Shown here piece after piece: positions 36,041 to 44,672 of a stretch of 64,000 nt of DNA. Every line of letters begins with the position of its first letter. Position 1 is the stretch's first letter. The DNA lies in contig CAZRMV010000001.1 in assembly GCA_964601275.1 (NCBI GenBank), positions 62,001-126,000 on the forward strand. The letters are read 5' to 3'. Origin of the DNA: JAOZPE01 sp964601275 (lineage in GTDB: Bacteria; Krumholzibacteriota; Krumholzibacteriia; JAJRXK01). The notes under the pieces are model-generated. The model was not told the origin of the DNA. It made no database searches and was given only the letters and a program-made list of their open reading frames with translations. The translations under genes and the position numbers were made by a program.

Positions 36041-37378
36041 GTGACGAACGACCAAACCGCACGGCAAGGCCGCCCCCTCCGTTCGATCGGCCTGCTCACT
36101 CCCTCGGGATGGGGCAACCTGGGGGACGCGGCGATCCAGGACGCGGTGATCCAGGCCATCCGCCGCCGTCATCCTCGGGCCCGCATCGAAGCCTTCACCC
36201 TGAATCCGGCCGATACGCGCCGGCGTCATGGAATCGAGGCCGACGTTCTCTCCGGATTCGGCGTCACCCCGGGCTACCGGGTCCAGCCGGCCGGCGAGGA
36301 GAGCACGGCCGCCGCGTCTTCGTCGAGCTCCGCCCGGCACGCTTCGACGAGCGGCACGACGCGACGGTCGGGGCGGCTCCGCCGGACCGTCGCCACGCTC
36401 GACGGGGTTCTCTACCGGGTGCTGTGCGACCTGCGCTACCTGCGACGCCTGCGCGGCAAGTTGCGCGACCTTGATGCGGTGGTGGCCTCGGGGGGCGGGC
36501 AGGTCGACGCCGAATGGGGTGGAGCCTTCGGCCACCCCTTCACCCTGGCCAAGTGGTCCCTGCTCTGCCGCATGAGCGGGGTGCCTTTCAGTCTCTTGGC
36601 GGTGGGCGTCCACCATCTCGATTCCACCCTCAGCCGTCTCTTCGCGCGGATCGCCCTGCACAACGCCCACCGGGTCACCTTCCGGGACGAGGTCTCCCGC
36701 CGGATGGCCCGTCGCCTGCACCTGGTCGAGGACGCGCCGGTGGTTCCCGACCTCGCGTTCGCCCACGAGCGGCTCGACCCCGCCCTCTGGGAGGAAGGGG
36801 AAGCCGGTGCGGTGGCGGTCGGACCCATCTCATGGTGCGATCCCCGGGTCTGGCCCCGCCGGGATCGAGCCCGTTATCTCGGGTATCTGCGCCGTTTGGC
36901 CGCCTTCGTGGGCAGCGTGCTCGCCGAGGGCCGCCGGGTGGTCCTGGTGCCCGGGGACACCAGCGACGCCTGGGCCGCCGGTGATCTCGAGGGAATCCTC
37001 CGGGAAGAGCTTCCCCCCGGGGTGGCTCCGGAAAGCCTGGATCGGCTGGAGATTCCCCGGATCGAGTCGGTCCAGCAACTGCTGGACGCCCTGCGGGGCG
37101 TGGAACTGGTTGTGACCAGCCGTCTCCACGGGGTACTGCTGGCCGCCGCCCTGGGAAAGCCGGTGCTGGCGGTGGTCTACGATCGCAAGGTCGATACCCT
37201 GGCCCGTGACCTCGCGCTGGGCGATTACCTGGTGGATATCGAACGCTTCGACGTGGTATCGCTACGGTCGAACTTCGAGCGTCTCGCCGCCGATGCTCCC
37301 AGGATCCGCGAGAAGCTCCGCCCGATCGTCTCGGGGTACCGCGAGCGCCTGGAGAGGCTCTTCGAGGAGGTGTTGTGA
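36041..37378 (+). CDS. Polysaccharide pyruvyl transferase family protein
   Basis: The 445-residue protein has the GT-B-like fold markers of this family: GWGNLGDAAIQDAVIQAI near the N-terminus and TSRLHGVLLAAALGKPVLAVVYD near the C-terminus. Members transfer pyruvate ketals to sugars (CsaB-like) or act as related transferases. The start could be GTG 35993 instead; neither start has a clear ribosome site. The residues ~95-125 are a low-complexity Ser/Ala/Arg-rich insert. It is the first gene of the operon and overlaps the ABC permease start by one base. Confidence 0.8.
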   Translation: MTNDQTARQGRPLRSIGLLTPSGWGNLGDAAIQDAVIQAIRRRHPRARIEAFTLNPADTRRRHGIEADVLSGFGVTPGYRVQPAGEESTAAASSSSSARHASTSGTTRRSGRLRRTVATLDGVLYRVLCDLRYLRRLRGKLRDLDAVVASGGGQVDAEWGGAFGHPFTLAKWSLLCRMSGVPFSLLAVGVHHLDSTLSRLFARIALHNAHRVTFRDEVSRRMARRLHLVEDAPVVPDLAFAHERLDPALWEEGEAGAVAVGPISWCDPRVWPRRDRARYLGYLRRLAAFVGSVLAEGRRVVLVPGDTSDAWAAGDLEGILREELPPGVAPESLDRLEIPRIESVQQLLDALRGVELVVTSRLHGVLLAAALGKPVLAVVYDRKVDTLARDLALGDYLVDIERFDVVSLRSNFERLAADAPRIREKLRPIVSGYRERLERLFEEVL

Positions 37379-38163
37379 TGCGCTCCCATCTGCGCGAGCT
37401 GATGCGCTACCGGCAGCTGCTGCGCAGCCTCACCTGGCGGGAGGTCCGCATCAAGTACAAGCAATCGGTCATGGGCATCCTCTGGGCGGTGCTCATGCCC
37501 ATGATCGTGGTCTCGGCGGGAATCCTGGTGAAGTACGCCGCATCGCGCCTGGCCGGCACCGAATTCAACACCACGGAGGTGGCGTCCATCTCGGTGCGGG
37601 CGGTCCCCTGGGCCTTCTTCGTCTCCGCTCTCCGGTTCTCCACCGGGAGTCTCATCGCGAACACGAATCTGGTCACCCGCATCTACTTCCCGAAGGAGAT
37701 CTTTCCGCTGGCGGCGGTGGGTTCGCAGCTCCTGGACTTCTCCATCGCCTCCGGGGTGTTGTTCGTGCTGCTGGCCGCGCTGAAGGTGGGAGTCTCGATC
37801 CACCTGCTGTGGGTGCCGGTGCTCATGCTGTCCCTGGTGGCCCTGGTGGCGGGCCTGGGGATCTTCCTGTCCGCCGCGGCCCTGTTCTTCCGCGACGTGA
37901 AGTACCTGGTGGAGGTGTTCCTGACCTTCGCCATCTTCTTCACCCCGGTGTTCTACGACGTGAGTCTCTTCGGCCGTTGGTCGAAAGTGCTTCTGCTCAA
38001 CCCGGTGGCGCCCCTGCTGGAGGGGATGGACGCGGTGATCGTCGATCACCAGCAGCCCCAGCTCGCGTGGATCGCCTACAGCGCGGTGATGGCGCTGGGG
38101 ATCCTCACCGCGGCCTATTCCTTCTTCAAACGCTCCGAACCCGCGTTCGCCGAGAGCATCTAG
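37378..38163 (+). CDS. ABC-2 type polysaccharide export permease (Wzm-like)
   Basis: This 261-residue membrane protein has six helices in the ABC2 permease pattern. It begins with the R-x-L-x-x-R-x-x-x-x-x-Y-K-Q-S-x-x-G-x-x-W motif (WREVRIKYKQSVMGILWAVLMP) characteristic of O-antigen and teichoic acid exporters. ATG 37378 overlaps the preceding stop (TGATG) and has GGAGG seven bases upstream. It pairs with the Wzt-like ATPase next door to export an undecaprenyl-linked glycan. Confidence 0.93.
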   Translation: MRSHLRELMRYRQLLRSLTWREVRIKYKQSVMGILWAVLMPMIVVSAGILVKYAASRLAGTEFNTTEVASISVRAVPWAFFVSALRFSTGSLIANTNLVTRIYFPKEIFPLAAVGSQLLDFSIASGVLFVLLAALKVGVSIHLLWVPVLMLSLVALVAGLGIFLSAAALFFRDVKYLVEVFLTFAIFFTPVFYDVSLFGRWSKVLLLNPVAPLLEGMDAVIVDHQQPQLAWIAYSAVMALGILTAAYSFFKRSEPAFAESI

Positions 38164-38171
38164 GAGGACCG

Positions 38172-39398
38172 ATGGCCGAGATCGCGCTCAGGATGGATGG
38201 GGTGAGCAAGAAGTTCCGCAAGGGAGAGATCTACGACTCCCTGCGCGATCTCATTCCCGCGTTGACCGGGAAGTTCCTGCGGCGCAGCGATCATCTCGAG
38301 CGCGAGGAGTTCTGGGCGTTGCAGGACGTGTCCTTCGAGGTCGAACGGGGCGAGGCCTTCGGGATCATCGGTCCCAACGGGGCGGGAAAGTCCACCATCC
38401 TCAAGCTGATGAGTGGAATCTTCCAGCCCACCCGAGGCAGTCTCCAGGTGAACGGCACCCTGTCCGCCTTGATCGAGGTGGGGGCGGGATTCCATCCCGA
38501 TCTCACCGGGCGGGAGAACATCTACCTGAACGGGGCCATCCTCGGGATGCGACGCGAGGAGATCGCGGCGAAGTTCGATCAGATCGTCGAGTTCTCGGGT
38601 CTCAGCGAATTCCTCGACACCCCGGTGAAGCGTTATTCCTCTGGAATGTACGCGCGGTTGGGGTTCTCGGTGGCGGCGCACGTCGATCCGGACGTGCTGG
38701 TGGTGGACGAGGTCCTGAGCGTGGGCGATCTGGTGTTCCAGCGGCGATGTCTTCAGCGCATGAGCGAGATCCTCACCAGCGGAGCGACCGTGCTCTTCGT
38801 CTCGCACAATCTCCACGCGGTGGCCGAACTCTGCTCGCGCAGCCTGCTGTTGGAGAAGGGAAAGGTCGCCATGATCGGTCCCAGCAGCGAGGTCATCTCC
38901 GAGTACCTCACCCGGGCCTCGGGAAGCCGGCGGGAGCGGGGAGGCCCGGTGGAGATCCTCGGGGCGAGCCTTTGGAACGAGGCCGGAGAGCGGCTGCGTT
39001 TCATGACCGGCGAAACGGTGACGGTCGAGGTGGAACTGATCGCCCACGAGGCGGTGCGGAAGGTGGCGGTGGTGCTCGACGTTCTCGGGGAAGACCAGTA
39101 CGAGCTGTTCAGCACCTCGACCGAACGTCTCGGGGAGGCGCCGGTCGACCTTGCGGCGGGCGAACGCCTGCGCTGCCGCTTCCAGCTGCAGTTGCACCTG
39201 GCCCAGGGCAGTTACCGGCTGGCCGCCCACGCTCATCGCTACGATCTCGAGAAGAGCTACGACAGCCTGGTGCCGGCCTGCACCTTCTACGTCAGCTCGG
39301 ACATCTCGGTCCGGGGGGCGGTCAACTGCCACCCCCGTCTTCTCGAACAACTGAAGTTCGAGGAGTCTCGATCGTCCGGTGGAGGGGGAAACGGGTGA
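38172..39398 (+). CDS. ABC transporter ATP-binding protein with C-terminal glycan-recognition domain (Wzt-like)
   Basis: The 408-residue protein has an ATPase domain (about 1-240) with Walker A GPNGAGKST, signature YSSGMYARL, and Walker B VLVVDEVLSVGD with switch HNL. The Leu-rich loop TLSALIEVGAGFHPDLTGREN is typical of O-antigen/teichoic transporters. A C-terminal beta-sandwich (about 260-400) matches Wzt_C, which in E. coli O8/O9a binds the glycan's non-reducing terminus. RBS GGAGG precedes ATG 38172. It overlaps the GT2 start (TGATG). Confidence 0.93.
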   Translation: MAEIALRMDGVSKKFRKGEIYDSLRDLIPALTGKFLRRSDHLEREEFWALQDVSFEVERGEAFGIIGPNGAGKSTILKLMSGIFQPTRGSLQVNGTLSALIEVGAGFHPDLTGRENIYLNGAILGMRREEIAAKFDQIVEFSGLSEFLDTPVKRYSSGMYARLGFSVAAHVDPDVLVVDEVLSVGDLVFQRRCLQRMSEILTSGATVLFVSHNLHAVAELCSRSLLLEKGKVAMIGPSSEVISEYLTRASGSRRERGGPVEILGASLWNEAGERLRFMTGETVTVEVELIAHEAVRKVAVVLDVLGEDQYELFSTSTERLGEAPVDLAAGERLRCRFQLQLHLAQGSYRLAAHAHRYDLEKSYDSLVPACTFYVSSDISVRGAVNCHPRLLEQLKFEESRSSGGGGNG

Positions 39399-40357
39399 TG
39401 GACGCCAGCATCATCCTCTGCACCTGCAACCGGGCCGGGATGCTGCCGCGGGTCCTGGACGACCTGCTTGCTCTGGACGCTCCGGAAGGGTGCCGGTGGG
39501 AGATCGTGGTGGTGGACAACAACTCGCGCGACGAAACCGCCCAGCTGGTGGAAGAGTACCGCAAACGCCATCCCCGCCGTATCCGATACCTCTTCGAGCC
39601 CATGCAGGGGAAATCCTTCGCCCTGAACCGTGGCGTGCGCGAGAGCGAGGGCGAGATCCTGCTCTTCACCGACGACGACGTCCGGGTCGAGGCGGGTTGG
39701 ATGAGGGCGGTTCTGGAAGCCTTCGAGCGAAACCCCGAATGCATGGGGATCGGGGGCAGGCTCCTTCCCATCCTGCCCCCGGACGTTCCCAGTGAGCTGG
39801 ACGAGGAGGAGATCCGCACCTTCCACAGCTTCGATTTCGGGGAGCAGCCGCGGGTCCTTCAGAACAATCCCCGCGGTGACAACATGGCCTACCGCAGGGA
39901 AGCCTTCGTCCGCCACGGGCTCTTCCGGACCGATCTGGGACCCACCGCCGGAGACCGCGCGGGTCTGAGCGAAGATTCCGAGTTCTCCCAAAGGATCATG
40001 GAGGCGGGGGAATCGGTGTGTTACGTGCCAAGAGCGGTGGTACATCATCATGTCCGTCCGGAGCGCTTGAAGCTGAAGTACCTCGACCGATGGCACTACC
40101 AGTACGGCCGGGCATTGTGGCGACGGGAGAAGCACCCGGAGAAGACCCGGTTGCTGCTGTCGACCCCGCAGTACCTCCTGCGCCAACTGGCCCAGCAGTG
40201 CCTGGCGTGGTCGCTGACCTTTTCCAGGCGTGAGCGCCGTCACCGTTGGTGGAAGGTCCAGGTGCTGCGGGGGAAGATCCACGAGGCCCGCAACGGCGGG
40301 CTGCATCCACAACCCGAAGAGGTGGAATCGTATGAAGATTCTCGTCACCGGTCATAG
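39398..40357 (+). CDS. Family 2 glycosyltransferase
   Basis: A 319-residue GT-A protein. It begins ASIILCTCNRAGMLPRVLDDL, followed by VVDNNSRDET (nucleotide-sugar site) and LFTDDDVRVEAGWM with the metal-binding D-D-D. RGDNMAYRREAF and SEDSEFSQRIMEAG provide the acceptor and catalytic regions. The C-terminal ~60 residues are basic and amphipathic, as in peripheral membrane transferases. It overlaps both neighbours in the export operon. The donor sugar is unknown. Confidence 0.9.
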   Translation: MDASIILCTCNRAGMLPRVLDDLLALDAPEGCRWEIVVVDNNSRDETAQLVEEYRKRHPRRIRYLFEPMQGKSFALNRGVRESEGEILLFTDDDVRVEAGWMRAVLEAFERNPECMGIGGRLLPILPPDVPSELDEEEIRTFHSFDFGEQPRVLQNNPRGDNMAYRREAFVRHGLFRTDLGPTAGDRAGLSEDSEFSQRIMEAGESVCYVPRAVVHHHVRPERLKLKYLDRWHYQYGRALWRREKHPEKTRLLLSTPQYLLRQLAQQCLAWSLTFSRRERRHRWWKVQVLRGKIHEARNGGLHPQPEEVESYEDSRHRS

Positions 40358-41378
40358 GGGATACGTCGGGTCGGTCCTGGTGCCCCATCTCCTCGAAGCG
40401 GGGCACGATGTGGTGGGAATGGACATCGACCTGTATCGGCGGTGCAGCTACGGGAACGACCCGGTGGAGATCCCCGCCCGGGAGAAGGATATCCGGGACG
40501 CCGAGGTCTCCGACTTCGAGGGCGTCGATGCGGTCCTGCACCTGGCGGCGCTGTCCAACGATCCGCTGGGCAACCTGAACCCGTCGATCACCTGGGAGAT
40601 CAATCACCAGGGCGCGGTCCACGTGGCGGTGATGGCGAAGAAGGCGGGGGTGAAGCGTTTCGTCATGGCGTCGACCTGCAGCAACTATGGTTCGGGTGAC
40701 GACCGGCCGGTCGACGAGAACGCTCCGCTGCGGCCGATCACCCCCTATGCCCAGTCGAAGGTCGAGGCCGAGAAGGATATCGCCGAACTGGCGTCGAAGG
40801 GGTTCTCGCCGGTCTTCCTGCGCTTTGCGACCGCCTACGGGGTGTCTCCCCGGCTGCGTTTCGACATCGTCCTGAACAACCTGGCCGCCTGGGGATTCAC
40901 CACGGGAAAGATCCTGCTCAAGAGCGACGGGTCGCCCTGGCGGCCGTTGATCCACGTGGAGGACATGGCGCGCGCCTTCGCCGCCGCGGCGACTGCGCCC
41001 GCCGAGGCGGTGCACAACCAGGCCTTCAACGTGGCTCCCGAGGGGGAGAACTACCGGATCCGGGAGCTGGCGGAGATCGTCCGGGAGGAAAGCCCTTCCT
41101 GCACCGTGGAATTCGCCGAAGGGGCTTCGGCCGACGCGCGGAACTACCAGGTGGACAGCTCGAAGATCCGCCGGCTCATGCCCCACTTCGATCCGCAATG
41201 GAACGCCCGGAAGGGGGCGCGTCAGTTGCTCGACACCTACCAGGAGCGGGGCTTGAAGCTCGAGGAATTCGAGGGCCCGATCTACAATCGCATCGACCAT
41301 GTGAAGATGTTGCTGGAGCAGGGCTTGCTGACCCCCGACCTGCGGTGGACGGAAAAGGCGCGCGCGAGCGGAGACTGA
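40332..41378 (+). CDS. NAD-dependent epimerase/dehydratase (extended SDR)
   Basis: The 348-residue protein has a Rossmann motif TGHRGYVGSVL at the N-terminus, HLAALSNDPLG, the catalytic Ser region STCSNYGSG and the Y-x-x-x-K pair in YAQSKVEAEKD. RPLIHVEDMARAF lies in the sugar-binding half. This matches nucleotide-sugar 4,6-dehydratase/4-epimerase/reductase enzymes that work with C-methyltransferases. The start ATG 40332 overlaps the GT2 gene by 26 bases. The 119 bases to the next gene (41379-41497) hold only its ribosome site and a short hairpin. Confidence 0.9.
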   Translation: MKILVTGHRGYVGSVLVPHLLEAGHDVVGMDIDLYRRCSYGNDPVEIPAREKDIRDAEVSDFEGVDAVLHLAALSNDPLGNLNPSITWEINHQGAVHVAVMAKKAGVKRFVMASTCSNYGSGDDRPVDENAPLRPITPYAQSKVEAEKDIAELASKGFSPVFLRFATAYGVSPRLRFDIVLNNLAAWGFTTGKILLKSDGSPWRPLIHVEDMARAFAAAATAPAEAVHNQAFNVAPEGENYRIRELAEIVREESPSCTVEFAEGASADARNYQVDSSKIRRLMPHFDPQWNARKGARQLLDTYQERGLKLEEFEGPIYNRIDHVKMLLEQGLLTPDLRWTEKARASGD

Positions 41379-41497
41379 GAGACCGTGGTGCTACGGTGGA
41401 GGCGGAGGTGACGAAGCGCGTCCTCTGCCGTTCCACAAGACGAGGGCACGGCACCGGAAACGGTTCCGGGAGTCCATGGAGCAAGGAGAGAGGGTTC

Positions 41498-42748
41498 ATG
41501 GCTCAGCGATCTTCCCCCCCGCATTCCGCCTGCCGGTTCTGCGGCGCGCCGCTGGAGGAGGTGTTCGTCGACCTGGGGATGTCTCCTCCGTGTGAGAGCT
41601 TCCTTTCACGGGATCAGCTCAAGGAGATGGAACCCTTCTATCCCCTGGTGGCCTACGTCTGCTCGAAGTGTCTGTTGGTGCAGCTGGAGGAAATCGTCTC
41701 CCCGGGCGAGATCTTCCGGGACTACGCCTATTTTTCCTCCTACTCGACGTCCTGGGTCGAACATGCCCGGCGCTATACCGACGCGATGATCGATCGCCTC
41801 GACCTGGACGCTTCCAGTTTCGTGGTCGAAGTGGCCAGCAACGACGGATACCTGCTGCAGCATTTCGTGAAGAAGGGCATCCCCTGCCTGGGGATCGATC
41901 CGGCGGAGAACGTCGTGGTGGAAGCGCGGGAGAAAGGCGTGGAGACGTTGACCGAGTTCTTCGGCGCGGAAAGTGCGCGCCGCTTGGTGCAGGACCGCGG
42001 TCCGGCGGATCTCATCGTGGGCAACAACGTCCTGGCCCAGGTGCACGATATCAACGACTTCGTCGAGGGAATCAAGATCCTGCTCGCGGAGAGCGGAGTG
42101 GCCACGCTGGAATTCCCGCACCTGATGCGCTTGATCGAGCAGAACCAGTACGACACCATCTACCACGAGCACTACTCCTACTTCTCCTTCCTCACCGTCT
42201 CACGCATCTTCGGCGCCCACGGATTGCGTTTGTTCAAGGTGGAGGAATTGCCCACGCACGGCGGCTCGCTGCGGATCTTCGCCGCTCACACGGACGGAGA
42301 GCGGCCGGAGGACCACAGCGTCCGCGAGATGCGGTCGCGGGAGAAGGACGCCGGATACGAGACCCTCGAGGTCTACCAGGGCTTCCAGGACAAGGTGCAG
42401 GCGCAGAAGAGGGATCTACTGTCGTTCTTGATCGAGGCGCGCCGTCAGGGGAAGCGGGTCGTGGGATACGGCGCTCCGGGGAAGGGCAATACCCTGCTCA
42501 ACTACTGCGGGATCCGCGAGGACCTGCTCGAATTCACCGTCGACCGCAATCCGCACAAGCTGGGGAAATACACCCCGGGAACTCACATTCCCATTCGTTC
42601 CCCCGAGGCGATCGCCGAGGAGAAACCCGATTACCTACTGATCCTCCCCTGGAATCTCCGGGACGAAATCACCCGGCAGAACGCGTTCATCCGTGACTGG
42701 GGAGGGCGCTTCGTGGTTCCGATTCCCACTGTCGAGGTGTTGACGTGA
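41498..42748 (+). CDS. Class I SAM-dependent sugar C-methyltransferase
   Basis: The 416-residue protein is in the TylCIII/NovU architecture. An N-terminal zinc-binding domain (CRFCGAPL...CSKCLLVQL) precedes a SAM-binding core (VEVASNDGYLLQ, VGNNVLAQVHDINDFV). The sugar-site motifs EFPHL, YHEHYSYFS and HGGSLR follow, then a C-terminal domain with GYGAPGKGNTLLNYC. These enzymes add a branching methyl group to 4-keto nucleotide sugars, usually C-3. RBS GGAGAGAGGG precedes ATG 41498. It overlaps the RmlC-like gene by four bases. Confidence 0.92.
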   Translation: MAQRSSPPHSACRFCGAPLEEVFVDLGMSPPCESFLSRDQLKEMEPFYPLVAYVCSKCLLVQLEEIVSPGEIFRDYAYFSSYSTSWVEHARRYTDAMIDRLDLDASSFVVEVASNDGYLLQHFVKKGIPCLGIDPAENVVVEAREKGVETLTEFFGAESARRLVQDRGPADLIVGNNVLAQVHDINDFVEGIKILLAESGVATLEFPHLMRLIEQNQYDTIYHEHYSYFSFLTVSRIFGAHGLRLFKVEELPTHGGSLRIFAAHTDGERPEDHSVREMRSREKDAGYETLEVYQGFQDKVQAQKRDLLSFLIEARRQGKRVVGYGAPGKGNTLLNYCGIREDLLEFTVDRNPHKLGKYTPGTHIPIRSPEAIAEEKPDYLLILPWNLRDEITRQNAFIRDWGGRFVVPIPTVEVLT

Positions 42749-43293
42749 TCTTCCATGAAGTCGAGATCGAAGGAGCATACTGGATCGAGCCGGAGAAACT
42801 GGCGGACGAGCGGGGGTTCTTCGCCCGGTCGTTCTGCCGGACGGAGTTCGAGGAGCACGGATTGAATCCGAAGGTTGCCCAGTGCAATATCTCGGGCAAC
42901 CTGAGGGCGGGAACCCTGCGCGGCATGCACGCCCAGCTCTCTCCCTACCAGGAGGCGAAGCTGGTGCGTTGCACCCGGGGCAGCTTGTTCGATGTCATCC
43001 TCGACCTGCGTCCGGAGTCTTCGACCTATCTCCGGCACTTCGGACTGGAACTCAGCGCCCTGAACCACCGGATGATGTACGTCCCCGAGGGGGTCTACCA
43101 CGGTTTCATCACCCTGGTGGACGACACCGAGGTGTTCTACCAGATTTCCCAGGAATACGTGGCCAAGGCGGGAGATGGAGTCCGCTGGAACGATCCCGTC
43201 TTCGGCATCGAGTGGCCCCGCGAAGTGGTGGTCATCAACGAACGGGATGCCAACTATCCCGACTATTCTCCGGCCCGGAGAAACGACCCATGA
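42745..43293 (+). CDS. dTDP-4-dehydrorhamnose 3,5-epimerase-like enzyme (RmlC family)
   Basis: A 182-residue cupin-type protein with LADERGFFARSFCRTEFEE, NLRAGTLRGMHAQ (usual R-G-L-H-Y-Q; the catalytic His is kept), KLVRCTRGSLFDVILDLR, VPEGVYHGFITL, and VRWNDPVFGIEWP. Family members epimerise 3,5- (or only 3- or 5-) positions of 4-keto-6-deoxy sugars. The Tyr-to-Ala change next to the catalytic His suggests a different sugar from rhamnose. GTG 42745 overlaps the methyltransferase stop. A 21-residue frame (43290-43355) bridges it to the next gene. Confidence 0.87.
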   Translation: MIFHEVEIEGAYWIEPEKLADERGFFARSFCRTEFEEHGLNPKVAQCNISGNLRAGTLRGMHAQLSPYQEAKLVRCTRGSLFDVILDLRPESSTYLRHFGLELSALNHRMMYVPEGVYHGFITLVDDTEVFYQISQEYVAKAGDGVRWNDPVFGIEWPREVVVINERDANYPDYSPARRNDP

Positions 43294-43351
43294 ACCCCGG
43301 TGACACCAACCGCCGAATCCAGCGCCGGCCCAACGCCTCGGGAGTGAGCAA

Positions 43352-44671
43352 GTGACCACCGAAGGCGGCAGTTCCTGGACGCTGAGGGATCCTGAGGCCG
43401 AAGGTCGCGCGCTGCACGCCCTGGCCGCCGAGCTGTTTCCCCTGCCGCGTTCGATCACCGGGGAGGGGCTGCGGCAGACCCTGCGCCGCCTGGGGGAGGG
43501 GCTTCCCTTCACCTTGCACGAAGTGCCGACCGGGACACCGATCCTCGACTGGACCGCCCCGGAGGAATGGAACGTCAGGGAAGCGTGGATCAAGGGGCCC
43601 GATGGCCGGGTCGTGGTCGATGTCCGCGAGAGCAACCTGCACGTGATGGGTTACAGCATCCCATTGCACGAGACGATGCCGCTGAAGACCCTGCAGGAAC
43701 ACCTCCACTCGTTGCCCGGACAGGAAGACCTCATTCCCTGGAAGACCTCCTACTACCGGAGGGATTGGGGATTCTGTCTGCCCGACCGTCTGCGCCGACG
43801 CCTGCCCAAGGGAAACTACGAAGTCTTCATCGACGCCGAACTGAAGGAAGGCAGCCTCAGCTACGGGGAAGTCGTCCTGCCCGGTCGCCGCGACGAGGAG
43901 ATCCTCGTCTCCTCCCACGCCTGCCATCCGTCCCTCGCCAACGACAACCTGTCCGGCCTGGTCGTGACCCGGCGCCTGGCGCAACTGCTCGCCGACCGGC
44001 CCCGGCGCTGGACCTGGCGCTTCCTGTGGGCTCCTGGGACGGTGGGCGCCATCGCGTTCCTGTCCGAGCACAAGGAGATCCTGCCCCGCATCCGGGGCGG
44101 TCTGGTGGTGGCCGGGGTCGGAGACCGTGGACCGCTCAGCTACAAGCGCAGCCGCCAGGGCCAGGCCGAGATCGACCGGGTGGTGCAGCGGATCCTGCGA
44201 CGAAGGAAGGAGAGGCATCGCGTCTTCCCCTTCAGTCCGGACGGCTACGACGAGCGGCAGTACAATTCGCCGGGGATCGGACTGCCGGTGGGCCGGCTCT
44301 CCAGGACCCCGTGGGGCAGCTATCCCCAGTATCACACTTCCGGCGACGACCTCGAGTTCATCCGCCCCGAGTCGCTCGCCTCCACCCTGGCCGTGCTCCT
44401 GGAGGTGGCCCGGGAGCTGGAAGAGGGAGTCTACCATCGCAATCTGCGAAGCGAGGGCGAACCGCAGCTCGGGCGGAGGGGTCTCTACGCGGCGCTCGGC
44501 GGACATCGCGGCCGCGACGAACGCGAAGCGGCGATGCTGTGGCTTCTGAATCTCTCGGACGGACGCTACTCGATGACCGACGTGGAGGAGATCAGCGGAA
44601 TCGATCGGGCCCTGTTGGAGGAAATGGCGGAAATCCTGCAGGAGCACCAACTCTTGATCCGGGAGGACTAG
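43352..44671 (+). CDS. DUF4910/DUF2172 aminopeptidase-like protein of glycan clusters
   Basis: The 439-residue protein is the Zn-peptidase-like fold found in many O-antigen loci. The metal-site motif is VSSHACHPSLANDNLSG, then WAPGTVGAIAFL, NSPGIGLPVGRLSRTPWG, and YHTSGDDLEFI with a further His-Asp pair. A short winged-helix segment ends the protein (DVEEISGIDRALLEEMAEIL). Its reaction is not established; location suggests it modifies or releases a sugar-linked group. The GTG start lies inside the 21-residue bridging frame. It is followed at once by the aminotransferase. Confidence 0.85.
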   Translation: MTTEGGSSWTLRDPEAEGRALHALAAELFPLPRSITGEGLRQTLRRLGEGLPFTLHEVPTGTPILDWTAPEEWNVREAWIKGPDGRVVVDVRESNLHVMGYSIPLHETMPLKTLQEHLHSLPGQEDLIPWKTSYYRRDWGFCLPDRLRRRLPKGNYEVFIDAELKEGSLSYGEVVLPGRRDEEILVSSHACHPSLANDNLSGLVVTRRLAQLLADRPRRWTWRFLWAPGTVGAIAFLSEHKEILPRIRGGLVVAGVGDRGPLSYKRSRQGQAEIDRVVQRILRRRKERHRVFPFSPDGYDERQYNSPGIGLPVGRLSRTPWGSYPQYHTSGDDLEFIRPESLASTLAVLLEVARELEEGVYHRNLRSEGEPQLGRRGLYAALGGHRGRDEREAAMLWLLNLSDGRYSMTDVEEISGIDRALLEEMAEILQEHQLLIRED

Positions 44672-44672
44672 G

